Of a DNA stretch of 64,000 bases, positions 45,201 through 56,395 are shown piece after piece. The DNA lies in contig CAICTM010000301.1 of assembly GCA_903772945.1 (NCBI GenBank), positions 1 through 64,000 of the forward strand, in the 5' to 3' direction. The position numbers were made by a program, and so were the translations under genes. Origin of the DNA: Seminavis robusta (lineage: Eukaryota; Bacillariophyta; Bacillariophyceae; Naviculales; Naviculaceae). Position 1 is the stretch's first letter, and each line of letters starts with the position of its first letter. The notes below the pieces were generated by a model. It saw only the letters and a list, made by a program, of their open reading frames with translations. It made no database searches and was not told where the DNA came from.

Positions 45201-48200
45201 TAGATGCGCCGTCCATTCCACTGACATGGTAGTGAAATCGAACTTGAAACCTAAGTCAGAGAGAAATCTCGACCTATGATCATTCATACGCCCCAAGCTC
45301 TTGGTGACGTGTAACCCACTCGATAATTTCATCTTCTGGAATTCAGGAATCATGAATGCACCTTTGCACTTCGTGCTGGTTTTAATTCTCCTGCAGGGGT
45401 AGTCCACATCGTTTTGGACGCCCCCAAGATCTTCATGCGTAATTTCTTAGCATGAGTTTGAGCAATCAAGGTTCCGATGTCCTGTTCAGTAAGCAACGGA
45501 GTGTAACGGGTTTTGGTTTCCCTTTTCTCGCTTGTTAAATCTAAACTAAACGATGTTTGAGGTCTCTTGTCTTGCGACGTTTACGAGGTGGTTGGCCACG
45601 GACAGGTTAACATGCTAAATAGATCATCAGAGTCTAGTTGAGCAGCTTCTAGGCAATCATCTAATTTGCCGTAGTCATCAGTTGCAAACAATCTTGTTTA
45701 CTAGTTAGTGAGATATCTTCATCACTTTGGTATGAGAAATCGGAACAGGGTCCGTTGAGTCATCATCCTGCCTAATCCTCAGATAGAGATTTCTCCATCC
45801 AAGTGATTGAAATGATAGAGGAGTTGTCCTCATTGTCAGAGTTTTCTGATTTGCGCTTGGCAACATGGTTGCGAAGTTTGCAAGTGGTGGCACGATGTCG
45901 TCGATCTCGTGTTTTCGTCATTGTCGACGAGAGGAAGAATGGGTTTGTCACGCAACTGTTTCTCGAAGTTGCGGAACGATGCTTCCTTGAGCCATCTTCA
46001 TGGTGAAGGAATAGTTGAGGGTAGCTGAAAGCTATTGTGTTTGTTAACAAAATGCACTACGCTAAAAGGTAGTGTAAAGATTTTTCGAGTGTTTTGAGTT
46101 TGAGAGAATGAAAGTTATGAGAGAGGATTAGAAAGCTATGAAAACTAATCAACGAGAGAGATCATCATCAAGGGATCGTAGATCTGGCTTCCCGCGGGAG
46201 ACTTAAAGTGTGAAAGAGTAGGTTGTGGTAGTAATCCTACGTCTTCCACGATCCCAAAACGGAACGCGTGGAAGTTTGTCTAGCCTGGATCTAGTAGCGT
46301 GGAAGTACTCCACGCTGCTAAATATCTAGAGCGATGTTTCATCATCAACCTAGTATGACTAGCGCGGTCATTGAGAACCCTGTCTCAAATGACTATTCAC
46401 GAGAGACTCAGTCATGAGTCGAACTCAAACCCTATCTAGGATCGAGTCGCGAATAAGGCTAAGAGGGCCGCTCGTATCGCTAACGTGGCGTCTCTGTATT
46501 CTAATCCAATGGTAAGAATACCGGTACCCTGGAAACTACGGTACATCAAGGGCGAACAGAACATCGTCGCTGATGCGTTGTGAGACTTAACATCTCCAAC
46601 AACGACGGTTCTTCAGAACAGATGGACGCCAGCGAGATCGCTGAACTCATGGCTGCAGACGAAGAAGACTTCCCTAGCGAGTTCCTCTCTCGTTCCCCGA
46701 GATCGAGCATCGTCAGAAAGACGACAACGTATCAAGAAGCTCCTCAGGAAAAGCCAAACGACTACAAGAAGCAATCTTTCCCCAGAGGGGATAAGTCCTA
46801 CGACTTAGTAGTTAAGGACGAGAAATCGTCGTACCTAAAATATGCAGAAAAGCTAGTGAATGGTACCATGGTGTGCTGATGCATCCTGGCGAGCTCGCAC
46901 GAACTAACATCAAGCCAACACTACACCTGGAAAGGGCTGCCGCAGGACTGTGCAGGCCGTATGTCAGCGTTGCCAAAGCTGCCAGATGAACAAACCAAGA
47001 CGCGTAAGCTGGGATTGATCTCCAAAGACTTGCGAGGAGATCCCTTGGGAAAGACTATGTATTGACCTGATAGGCCCTTACAACGTCGGGATCCCAAGAA
47101 AAAGAATTCCTGCACACTTCATTGCTTGACAATGATTGATCCCGTAACCGGATGGTTCGAGATTGCAGAGATCTGCTCCAAGGCAGCAGACGAAGTAGCC
47201 ATCGTCCTAGAACAAACGTGGCTTACTCGGTATCCATGGCCTGCTGAGGTTATCATGGATAGAGGACGCGAGTTCCGCGCAGAGGTCGAAAAGACACTCC
47301 GGGATGAATATGGACTTCGTCGCAAGTTCATCACCACGCGTAACCCTCAAGCCAACTCTATGGTCGAGCGTGCTCATCAAACCATACGCAACTTGATCGC
47401 TGTTCAAAACATCAAGTGCCAAGACGACCTCGTGAATGGATCCTGGGATGGAGTCCTCACGGCGGTTCGCTTTCAATGAATGCCACGATTCATACCACCT
47501 TGCGTGCAACGCCCGCACAGCTCGTGTTCAATCGTGACGCGATTCACAACGTCCGTTCGAAGCCAACTGGAAGTACATTAAGGAACGTCGCAACGACTAA
47601 TCCAACAAAACAACGATAGGGAAAACGCAACGCGTGTCCCTCATCAATACAATGTCAACGATACTGTGATGATTCAACAGTATCAGCACCGCAAGTACGG
47701 TCAGCCAAGTACAAAGGTCCTTACACATAGACCGAGTCAATGACAATGGCACTGTACGGCTCCAACATGCTACCGCCAACGGCGGCACAGTCTACCCAGA
47801 CTTGGAACATAAGGTATTTACACCCATACAAGGCCTGATCCCCTTGTAGGATTGCCATCGTGCGACGCACATGTCTACATCCAAATCTCATGAGAGTGCC
47901 CCGCACTTTAAATCATATGTTCTCCTTGTCCGACTGCTGTCGCGCCTTCTGTGACCCTTGTCAGGGGGCGAATGCAATACACGGCTCTTAGCCTTATTCG
48001 CGACTCGATCCTAGATAGGGGTTTGAGTTCGACTCATGACCGAGTCTCTCGTGAATAGTCATTTGAGACAGGGTTCTCAATGACCGCGCTAGTCATACTA
48101 GGTTGATGATGAAACATCGCTCTAGATATTTAGCCAGCGTGGAGGTACTTCCACGCTACTAGATCCAGGCTAGACAAACCTTCCACGCGTTCCGTTTTGG

Positions 48201-48400
48201 GATCGTGGAGAGACGTAGGATTACTACCACAACCTACTCTATCACTTTACAGTCTCCCGCGGGAAACCAGATCTACGATCCCTTGATGATGATCTCTCTC
48301 GTTGATTAGTTTTCATAGCTTTCTAATCTCTCTCATAACTTTCATTCTCTCAAACTCAAAACACTCGAAAGATCTTTACACTAGCTTTTAGCGTAGTGCA
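39234..48400 (+). mobile_element. Broken Ty3/gypsy-type LTR retrotransposon (outer copy)
   Basis: LTRs at 39234-39653 and 47973-48400, both starting TGCAATACACGG and ending GTAGTGCA. The host words CATG at 39230-39233 and 48401-48404 form a 4-bp target duplication. A purine-rich tract (AGGGGGCGAA) precedes the 3' LTR. Interior order is gag/protease-like, reverse transcriptase and RNase H (about 39.7-41.9 kb), then integrase (about 46.9-47.6 kb, with the D..GREFR and NPQANSMVERAHQTIRN patterns). RT before integrase is the Ty3/gypsy order. The interior is split by a second copy (41935-46465). The element is broken, with many breaks. The LTR pair is still very alike along its length, so the insertion looks recent. 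Confidence 0.88.
41935..46465 (-). mobile_element. Broken Ty3/gypsy-type retrotransposon of the same family, nested in the outer copy
   Basis: Opposite-strand copy of the same family. LTRs at about 46465-46053 (5') and 42357-41935 (3') in minus orientation; the purine-rich tract lies beside the 3' LTR. Gag/protease-, RT/RNase H- and integrase-like pieces run from high to low coordinates. It sits inside the interior of the outer copy near the RNase H region, so it inserted after the outer one. Broken, with many breaks. LTR similarity suggests recent age. Confidence 0.85.
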
Positions 48401-48404
48401 CATG

Positions 48405-49283
48405 CAGCTAGTAGCTACTATTAATAGTCGCATATGCATAGCTCTAGAGCTACACCGTACCGTTAGCAAGCAGACACAGATTTGCCAGTGCAAGACAGAC
48501 TCGACTCACCCCTTTTGACACAAAACATGGTGCAGCCAGCCAAGAAGAAGCAAGCAACTTCTGGACCATTCCTTGCCAACTGCCTGGACACACCGCGAGA
48601 CCCACCCCAAACCCCACCATAGGGAAGGACCAAACTTCTGACTCTGCATTCATTTAGCTAGCCACTGAAGGCACCAGTTATAAGGCCAACCCATAATCAG
48701 CCATCCCGATCCCCAAGGCTCCAGTGCACTGGCTGACGCACAGATACTACTGCCTCGTGCCCGTACCGTACCGGTATAACTCGCAGTTCACCACAGCACC
48801 AGCAACCTGTGCCGCACAAAACCAGCTAATCCGGAGTAGCTACTGTACCCGACGATCCTTGCTTCCCGTACCGGTACGACGACGGGCAAAGAAACCTGTA
48901 CCATGCATAGAAAACCAACAGGGTCCCAGAGATCTCCGTACCGGTACCAGTCCTGTAACTCCAACAGACAACACGGTAAGTGTACTTGACTTTGTGAGCG
49001 TGACTGGTTCCCCTGGCACCAGAATTTTCGTACTTACGGACTGAGTCTGGGTATCCAGGCTCTCGAGACGTGGATACGATTCCCAGGTGCGTTGGGGCTT
49101 CTCATCCGTGATGGTGGTCATCCTACGTGTACCTGGTACCGGTACCGGACAGAACTGTTGTACAGGCAGAAAGCTAAGAAAAATGAAGCTGAATGATTGG
49201 GATTCTCTTTCCCATAAAAAGCAAAACCAGGCAGGAATTCAATACAATAGCTACTACCGGTAGTATTCAATAGCATTATCATC
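48405..49283. other. Intergenic stretch rich in GTACCGGTAC palindromes
   Basis: Upstream region of the PDZ gene. At least five TACCGGTA words lie at about 48767, 48873, 48938, 49138 and 49256. No gene recognised. Confidence 0.5.
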
Positions 49284-52118
49284 ATGGTGGTAAAGGTAGC
49301 CGTAACGAAAGAATCTCGAGATGACCATGTGGGAGTTGTCTTGGAAGAGAAGCAAGGATCTTCGGGAGATACTCGCATTGTGGTGAGCAGTATAGGGTAT
49401 CATTCTCTATTTGCGAATACCCGTCTGAGAGCGGGAATGGAGATTCTGAGCATCAACGATAAGAGCGTCCAAAGTGCCAGCAACGCCACGAAACTGTTGC
49501 AAGACGCACACGACTTTGTTGAATTGGTTGCCATTGATCCTTCTGCTTCCATGGCGGTTGGAAGTGACCCAGCGCCAATTCAGCGAAGAAGGTCTACTGA
49601 TCCTGATAGTGGAGGCGTCAGCTACGGCAACCAAGACGCTACCCTCATTGATTCTGCAGCCCCTCCTCCCATCCGTCCGTCTAGTAGCCACGGCAGAGGT
49701 TCCTACAAACCTGATCCCGATGGCGAAACAGGACAATCTATTCGAGAATCACAAAAGAGAAGGGCCTCGCACAAAAGCAGCAGCAGCCATAATAAAGCCC
49801 CGTCGTCCCCACGAAAACAAAGCAACAAATCCAGCAGGGATCCCACCATGATTTCTTCTCCGCCTCCATCTTCCCCCCGAAAATCAACTAATAGTCGCCG
49901 ATCCAGTAGAGATCCCACCATGATTCAAGCTCCCGTCCCTGCTCCTCCTCCTCCGCCACCTCCTCAAGACGACGAAGAATCCTTTGAAGAAGAAACCTTC
50001 CTCACTACGGCAACTCCAGTCGACTACAATGATCAGGCATATGTGTCCGTGCCGGTCGTGGCGGCGTCGGCGGTCGGCAACCCCACGAGGAGTCAAAACC
50101 AACCGGACGGATCCGTCAAAGTCGCCGCCACCAAACCATCGCAAGACGCACCGGTAGGAATCCATTTGCGACAATCCGGAAACGAAATTGTCATTGATTC
50201 GATTTCGGGTCATAGTATTTTCCAAGGCAGCGCCCTTCGTAGTGGTATGGTCCTTTTGTCCATTAATGGCTGTGAATGTGCGGGCATGACTCCTGATTTT
50301 GCCAATATTTTACTGCAGACGTCTTCGGCCGACGTTAACATTGTCGCCAAAGACAACAGCAGCCACCGGGCATCATCGTCCAACAACAACAGCAGCAATG
50401 GCAAGATTATTTCCGTCACGGCGACCAAAGCATCGCGTGATTCGAGAGTGGGAATTGCCATGCGACGCAAAGATGGCGTTGGCTTTTGTGTCGACAGTAT
50501 TGCTCCGACCAGCATTTTTGCAAACACAGAGCTCCAGCAGGGCATGAAAGTACTTACCATCAATGGTGTCTCCATTCAACAATCCATGTCCTCGCAGCAA
50601 GTCTTGTCGCTCCTCGTCAATGCGGAATCCAAAGTCACCATTGTGGCAGAGAAAGCCGATAATAATGGGGCAGCAGCCATGAGGAACAGCAGCACCAGCA
50701 ATAATCATCATGGCAGCAACCATAATTCCGTCAACAATCATCACGGAAATAACGTCTCCGTCACAGTGACCAAACCAACACCCAGTTCCCGCGTGGGCAT
50801 TTCCATCAAGAGGTACGATGGAATTGGATTCGTCGTGGAATCCATTGCCCCAGGAAGCCTTTTCGAACCGACCGAATTGAAAAAGGGCATGAAGGTTCTT
50901 TCCATCAACGGTGTGCCGATTCAACTGTCCATGCAATCCGAAGAAGTTCTCGTGTTGCTGACGAGTGCCCCAACCAATGTGACCATTGTGGCAGAACGAA
51001 CAAACCACCGCAGCAGCCACAACAGCAGCCACATGAACACGTCGTCCTCCTCGTCTCCGTCTTCACCACACGTTACTGTGTCAGCCATGAAGCCAACGCC
51101 GAATTCGAGAGTGGGAGTCGCGATGAAGCGACATGAAGCGATTGGGTTTTTGGTGGAATCCATTTCTCCGGGCAGTCTGTTTGCCCCCACGGAATTAAAG
51201 GCAGGCATGAAAATCATCAGCATCAATGGCACCACCGTTGAAACACAGATGCAATCCCAACAAGTCCTGTCACTGCTCACGACAGCTCCCTCCCTTGTGA
51301 CAATCGTGGCAGAAAGGGTCAACAGCAGTAATAAGCCACCACCCGCTATGATGGTTTCCGTGACGGCCCCGTCGGATCTCATGGAGGGGTACCAGTTCGA
51401 TGCCCAAATGAATGGAAGAAACGTGAGTCAAGTCAACAAGTTTTTCGTGTCCTTGTTTGTTCGTGTGTTGATGTCTCATCGTCTTTTTTCTTTTCGTGGA
51501 CAGTTCAAAGTTACTGTGCCACCGGGTGGCGTGAGGGCTGGGCAACAGTTCCAGGTACCGGCACCGACGGAAGCAGATTTCCAACGATTCTCGAAAGGAG
51601 CAGTCAACAAACCTTCCGCCAATGGCACGGGGGCACCAGTAGGCCAGTTCCGAAATGACATGTGCAGCTGTTTTGAAACTTGTCCGTGCCCCACTTTGAT
51701 GGGGCTGTGTTGCATGGGCATCTTGGCGGGTCAAGTGTTGCAGCGTCTCAAACTTGGTCCTTGTGGCACTCCCGGAGACTACGAGAACACCTGCGTGATC
51801 ATGACTGCTATTTTCGTCGTCTTTGCCGTGTTGACGGGCATCTTGTTTGCGTCCACCAGCATTGGTTATTACATCTACATGGTGTTCAATGTCTACATGA
51901 TTGTGGCGTTGACGTGCGCTCGAAAGCACATGAGAGAACGCTACAATATCCCTGGCGCCATGTGCGGTGACTCGTGTTTGGACGATTGCTGCTGTGCTTA
52001 CTGGTGCGGCTGTTGCACCGTCATCCAAATGCACCGACACACGCATGATGAAAAGCAGTACCCTTACGAGATTTCCAGCAAGACAGGACTTGCAGCCAAC
52101 GCGCCCGAAATCGTTTAG
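49284..52118 (+). CDS. Five-PDZ-domain protein with PLAC8-like C-terminus
   Basis: Two exons, 49284-51422 and 51504-52118. The 81-bp GT-AG intron is a multiple of three with no stop, so the frame also reads through it; splicing gives QMNGRN/FKVTVPPGGV and 917 residues. PDZ-like modules at about residues 1-83, 277-355, 375-456, 490-571 and 596-677 each have VTxTK...RVGI.(M/L)......VDSI...S(I/L)F....L..GM..LSING. Between PDZ1 and PDZ2 is a Ser/Pro/Arg-rich linker with two copies of RDPTMI. After the PDZs comes a GYQFDAQMNG...TVPPGGVRAGQQFQVP module, then a Cys-rich PLAC8-type domain (CSCFETCPCPTLMGLCC; CCCAYWCGCCTVIQM) with two hydrophobic spans. Likely a membrane-attached scaffold. PDZ ligands are unknown. 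Start chosen at ATG 49284. Confidence 0.88.
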   Translation: MVVKVAVTKESRDDHVGVVLEEKQGSSGDTRIVVSSIGYHSLFANTRLRAGMEILSINDKSVQSASNATKLLQDAHDFVELVAIDPSASMAVGSDPAPIQRRRSTDPDSGGVSYGNQDATLIDSAAPPPIRPSSSHGRGSYKPDPDGETGQSIRESQKRRASHKSSSSHNKAPSSPRKQSNKSSRDPTMISSPPPSSPRKSTNSRRSSRDPTMIQAPVPAPPPPPPPQDDEESFEEETFLTTATPVDYNDQAYVSVPVVAASAVGNPTRSQNQPDGSVKVAATKPSQDAPVGIHLRQSGNEIVIDSISGHSIFQGSALRSGMVLLSINGCECAGMTPDFANILLQTSSADVNIVAKDNSSHRASSSNNNSSNGKIISVTATKASRDSRVGIAMRRKDGVGFCVDSIAPTSIFANTELQQGMKVLTINGVSIQQSMSSQQVLSLLVNAESKVTIVAEKADNNGAAAMRNSSTSNNHHGSNHNSVNNHHGNNVSVTVTKPTPSSRVGISIKRYDGIGFVVESIAPGSLFEPTELKKGMKVLSINGVPIQLSMQSEEVLVLLTSAPTNVTIVAERTNHRSSHNSSHMNTSSSSSPSSPHVTVSAMKPTPNSRVGVAMKRHEAIGFLVESISPGSLFAPTELKAGMKIISINGTTVETQMQSQQVLSLLTTAPSLVTIVAERVNSSNKPPPAMMVSVTAPSDLMEGYQFDAQMNGRNVSQVNKFFVSLFVRVLMSHRLFSFRGQFKVTVPPGGVRAGQQFQVPAPTEADFQRFSKGAVNKPSANGTGAPVGQFRNDMCSCFETCPCPTLMGLCCMGILAGQVLQRLKLGPCGTPGDYENTCVIMTAIFVVFAVLTGILFASTSIGYYIYMVFNVYMIVALTCARKHMRERYNIPGAMCGDSCLDDCCCAYWCGCCTVIQMHRHTHDEKQYPYEISSKTGLAANAPEIV

Positions 52119-52256
52119 CTAAGACAAAAAGTAGGTTTCGTTTTGTATGGTCCGCATTCTGTGTGGGGGCTTCGTTGCGGGAAGCAGAACACAGTGACAA
52201 AGAAATAGACAATGACATTATGACACTATATGTTACCGTGCTCAAGAGCTGCGAAG

Positions 52257-54503
52257 CTAGAACTCAAAAGGGTCGTCTTCCTGGTGTTCTGCTTCTTCAC
52301 GGAAGGCTTTGAGGCATGCATCCACATCACGCCTGTCTTTGCCCCAAACAATGAAATGCGAGGGCACATCGTAATTACAACAGCTGCCCTCTAAACGGCT
52401 GTGCAGGACTAGCTTGACTTTGTCGCCGTATCGTGGTTGCAGAGTGTTGTGTACGATTTGAGCAGTCTCGAGCGCTACTGGTTGATCATCTCCGCCGCCG
52501 TTGTCATTGCCGTCATCTTGAATCTTGATTTCTGCCATCCAACAGAGCTTGTCATGCGACCTCGCCATTGGACGACGCGTCTTTAGGATCATCACTTGAT
52601 CGCCAGCATCTGGGTTGCGCCATTTGTTGAGCCGTTCCAGATCCATCAAGAGCTTGCACGCAAGATTTTTATCGCGCAGCTTCTCACAGAGGATCCGCTC
52701 GGCTTCCCATTGGCACTGAATCAGTTGTTCCTTACTGGACCCACTCAGTTCCAGCTTGATGCCTTTGCGGGCCTCTTTTAGGACCCAAATACACTTTTTC
52801 AGATACTCACCAATGGATTCTTCTTCATGAAGCGCCGACTGGTAAAAGACTTCCCCAAAGTGTTTTGGCAACATGAGAGTTTTAGAAACATCGGTCGCCA
52901 GCTTTTGTTTTTTCCGAGCATTGGCCCCCATGGCAAGAACTCCTTGCTCGCCATTAGCTCCTCCGGCCTCGTGGTCCCGTTCCGTGTCACTGTCAGTCCT
53001 CTTGCGACTACCATCTGGGCTGGCTTTTGCCTTTTGCTTCTTCTTTTTTGCCATTTCCTCCAATGCTGCCGGAAGGAAAATGGGACCTTTCATGGAAATT
53101 GCCGGCTCGAGTGCGGCTTCGATTTTTCGAGCTGCCTCTGGAGTCAGTTCCCGGTGATCTTTCTGTACTTTACAGTTCGCATAGCACTGTCCTTGAAGAT
53201 GCCAATGCCAACACATCTTGTACAACACGGGGCCCAGCCCTTTATAGTCGGGATTGTAGGGATTCTTGACCCTTCCCTTTTGCCTAATGAATTCCCGAAC
53301 CTTGTCTTGGGCTCGTTCCATATCGTGATGGACGGAATAGCAAATCTTGGAAAAGGGACTGTCGGATTGATTGATTTGCATCCCCTGCGCGAGACTTTGT
53401 TTTTGTCGTTGTTGTTGTTGCCCCTTGACATTGCGTGTGGGTTGTTTGATGGCCTTGAGTCGTTGTGGATCCTTGGACGGAGATGTGTCACTGGCATCGT
53501 CGTCATCATCATCTGACTTATAGTTGTGCTGTGTAAAATCCATGCGCAGCTCTGGAGCTGGTCGTCGGGGTACATGAAAGGACGCTTCAGTTGTGCATGT
53601 GCTACTAGCCCGTTGTTGTTTGTCTGGTTGATTTGGTTGCTTCCCTTTTTTCTTTGTTTGCTTGTCGGTTGCAGGCTGCTTTTTGGCTGCTTGACTCTGC
53701 TGCTGCTGTGATGATTTCTTGTCCTTTGGGCGGGTCGGATCCTTAGCATTGGCGGTGGGAGACTTTTTCGAAGCCTGCCGCTTTGCTTCCTTGGATTTTG
53801 CAGAGGGCTTTCTGATAGCATCTGGCTTGGATGATGCCTGCTCGGAGGAAGAAGTGTCTGAATCCCGAACACTTGCACTGACGGTGGGAGCCCTTTTGGA
53901 AGTGGCAGGACCAGAGGTTTTTTTGGTATGTTGCTTTCCTGTTTTGGATTTTTGTGGAGGCGGCTTTCTACTAGGCTCTGGCCTGGATGGCTGCTGCTGC
54001 TGATTGGAGGAGCTTGCCTGTGGAGCGTCTGTTTTGGCAGCGGTAAAGTTGAATTTGAGGCTGTTTTCTGGAATAAAGGGAATGGTGATCGGACTATCTT
54101 CTTCTGGTGTGAGCCGAATGGTATAAAACTTTTCACCGTGATTCCGAAGTGTACAAGAGTGAATCCATCCGGGCTTTTGGTGTGGAGGGTTGGTGGTGTA
54201 CGTCCACCACACGGGGCATCCATTGCCAAAGACAATCCCTCCTTCTTCCACGATCATCTCATCTTCACTACTAGTAGTAAGTTTGTACTTTTGCGTTGGT
54301 TCTCCAACATCACGAAGCCCAACCTCCAGGACAACACCGTTTCTCATGGTGCCATCACTGCCTCGAAAGTGGACTGGACAACTGGGAGGATACTGGAATT
54401 TGTTGGCTCTTCCAGGAGGGAGTTTGTAAAACTCATACTCTCGAGGACCCGTAGCCGCCACGCCCTCCTCCGTCTTGACAGCAACTGATGCTGATGCTGA
54501 CAT
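52257..54503 (-). CDS. Low-complexity protein with a single CCCH-like zinc motif
   Basis: A 748-residue protein. The frame opens on a GTG, but the ATG at 54503 (CACCATGTC) is preferred. Residues 1-160 form a compact-looking domain (PPSCPVHFRGSDGTMRNGVV; VWWTYTT) that I do not recognise. Residues 160-400 are Lys/Ser/Pro/Gln-rich and disordered, with nuclear-signal-like clusters. At about 429-455 is a CWHWHLQGQCYANC.....DH motif, the spacing of a CCCH-type finger as seen in diatom RNA-binding-like proteins. The C-terminal 220 residues are mixed helix and strand, with LCWMAEIKI and SHFIVWGKDRRDVDACLKAF, and I cannot place them. Possible nucleic-acid-binding nuclear protein. It converges with the PDZ gene, 138 bp between stops. 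Confidence 0.7.
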   Translation of the reverse strand: MSASASVAVKTEEGVAATGPREYEFYKLPPGRANKFQYPPSCPVHFRGSDGTMRNGVVLEVGLRDVGEPTQKYKLTTSSEDEMIVEEGGIVFGNGCPVWWTYTTNPPHQKPGWIHSCTLRNHGEKFYTIRLTPEEDSPITIPFIPENSLKFNFTAAKTDAPQASSSNQQQQPSRPEPSRKPPPQKSKTGKQHTKKTSGPATSKRAPTVSASVRDSDTSSSEQASSKPDAIRKPSAKSKEAKRQASKKSPTANAKDPTRPKDKKSSQQQQSQAAKKQPATDKQTKKKGKQPNQPDKQQRASSTCTTEASFHVPRRPAPELRMDFTQHNYKSDDDDDDASDTSPSKDPQRLKAIKQPTRNVKGQQQQRQKQSLAQGMQINQSDSPFSKICYSVHHDMERAQDKVREFIRQKGRVKNPYNPDYKGLGPVLYKMCWHWHLQGQCYANCKVQKDHRELTPEAARKIEAALEPAISMKGPIFLPAALEEMAKKKKQKAKASPDGSRKRTDSDTERDHEAGGANGEQGVLAMGANARKKQKLATDVSKTLMLPKHFGEVFYQSALHEEESIGEYLKKCIWVLKEARKGIKLELSGSSKEQLIQCQWEAERILCEKLRDKNLACKLLMDLERLNKWRNPDAGDQVMILKTRRPMARSHDKLCWMAEIKIQDDGNDNGGGDDQPVALETAQIVHNTLQPRYGDKVKLVLHSRLEGSCCNYDVPSHFIVWGKDRRDVDACLKAFREEAEHQEDDPFEF

Positions 54504-55139
54504 GGTGATCACAACATACACTACCTACTAGACAAACTCACAGCAGGTGTTGGAGGACGAAGGAGTTGCTCCACGCTGCTCATCTGCTCATCACCACGGT
54601 CGTGGTGGCCGTGGAGGAAGTGTTATTAGAGATAAGGCTTACAAAGACTTAAAGAAAAGATGCCGATCCAATAAAAGATTTAATTTCATCTCCCGGAGAC
54701 GACTTGCTTTAGGGGTAAGGGTACTGTTGGGGGCAGAGGTTTGAATTATACCCGGCGTGCAATACTTAGAGGCCTCTGTAGAAGTCTACGTATTTGACTA
54801 GTATTGTATTGACGGGATACAGTCAACGCATGTACATGCACATGAAAGTCGCCTCGCTTTTCACACAAGTTTCGCATGAATGAGCAAGGGAGCTGTTTCG
54901 GGGCGAAGCAAGAAAGGGATGCGCGAATACTGTTTCAGGTGTTGGTAATAAAAGATTTATGGAAACGGAGACGACCCAGGGGGCATATGAATAAAATAAA
55001 ATGTGCTTTTTGTCCGTTGCAAACATGTCAACCCGCCTCCAACGTGTTGTGTACAGGTACGGTACATCTATATCTCTCCTTATCATAGCCACTCTAGTAG
55101 CCACAGCAGCTGAAGCAGCACGTGCGCCCTCTGTTGATC
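54504..55139. other. Divergent intergenic region
   Basis: Between the CCCH-like gene (minus) and the ankyrin-like gene (plus). Contains two AATAAAAGATTTA words (about 54667 and 54946), each followed within about 30 bp by GGAGACGAC. No gene recognised. Confidence 0.4.
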
Positions 55140-56395
55140 ATGTCTTCTGATACTATTGCAAGTAGTTCTGGTATTGGCGCTACTATTGGTGGTGGTGCTG
55201 CTGCTGCTGCCAATAGTAAGAAACAGACGATGTCTCCTCCCTTCGAATCTCTTCTGTTGGACAAAAATAATGAGATTTCAATCCAATGCATTCTTCCCTT
55301 TGTTGGTGTTGGACAGTATGCCTTTATTGGAGCTGGCAACAAGAAGATGAAGCAGCTATACAAAGAGTACTGTGAAACTGAACTCAAGAAACATCCAAGA
55401 GAGGTAAAATATTACCCTGGAGAGTATCCTTACAAGCGCTCTGCAGAAGTCACAGATACTCTTTGCAGTGAAACATTCTGTAACCACCCATGTGCAGAAT
55501 ACTGGCTCAAGGACAATTCCAGCAATAAGAGACCTGATCATTATCATGTTTGCACTGCCATTGCCAAAATTGGAAGTATTACTCTCATGAAGTGGGCACG
55601 ACAAAAGGGATTCCCATGGAATGAGCAGACATGTGCTGGAGCGGCTAGAAATGGACATTTTGAATTACTCCGATGGTTAAGAGAGAATGGTTGTCCATGG
55701 AATGCAGATACATGTGGGGCTGCTGCTGGAAATGGCCACTTGGATATTTTGAAGTGGGCTCGTGAAAATAGATGTCCATGGAATGAGCAGACATGTTACA
55801 AAGCTGCTCAAAATGGCCATGCTCAGGCGCTGCTAAAGGTGGCCACTTGGACATTTTGAAGTGGGCTCGCGAAAATGGTTGTCCATGGGGTACCAGCACA
55901 TGCTTAGGCGCTGCTCGAAATGGACATTTGGAGATTTTGAAGTGGGCTCGTGAAAATGGTTGTCCATGGAATGAAGGTACATGTGCCTATGCTGCTGAAA
56001 ATGGTCATTTGGAAATTTTGAAGTGGGCTCGCGAAAATGGCTGTGCATGGAATGAAGAGACCTGTTTCTATGCTGCTGTTGGTGGCCATTTGGAAATTCT
56101 AAAGTGGGCTCGTGAAAATGATTGTCCATGGAATGAACGGGCATGCTCAGGCGCTGCTAAAGGCGGCCACTTGGAAATTTTGAAGTGGGCTCGTGAAAAT
56201 GGTTGTCCATGGGGTACCAGCACATGCTTAGGCGCTGCTCGAAATGGACATTTGGAGATTTTGAAGTGGGCTCGTGAAAACGATTGTCCACGGAATGCAG
56301 AGACATATCATTATGCCCGGGTGAATAACCAAAGTGAAGTGCTCCAGTGGCCACGTGACAATGGCTGCCCTGGGGATCTTGATGAAGGACACTAA
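55140..56395 (+). pseudogene. Ankyrin-like repeat protein gene with a frame break in the repeat array
   Basis: The frame is open from a GTG at 55122; the first ATG is 55140. The N-terminal 110 residues look like a diverged F-box or cap region (SIQCILPFVGVGQYAFIGAGNKKMKQLY). Then come repeats of 27 residues (81 bp), pattern GHLEILKWARENGCPWNEETC.YAA.N, shorter than the canonical 33-residue ankyrin repeat but typical of the diatom and giant-virus versions. At 55815-55846 two GGCCA(T/C) repeat starts are only 26 bp apart, not 81: 55 bp are lost, the frame shifts, and the first frame ends at 55859. The remaining seven or so repeats continue in another frame to 56395. A block of about two repeats is duplicated nearly exactly (55826-55960 and 56150-56284). 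Expected role: protein-protein interaction. Confidence 0.75.
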
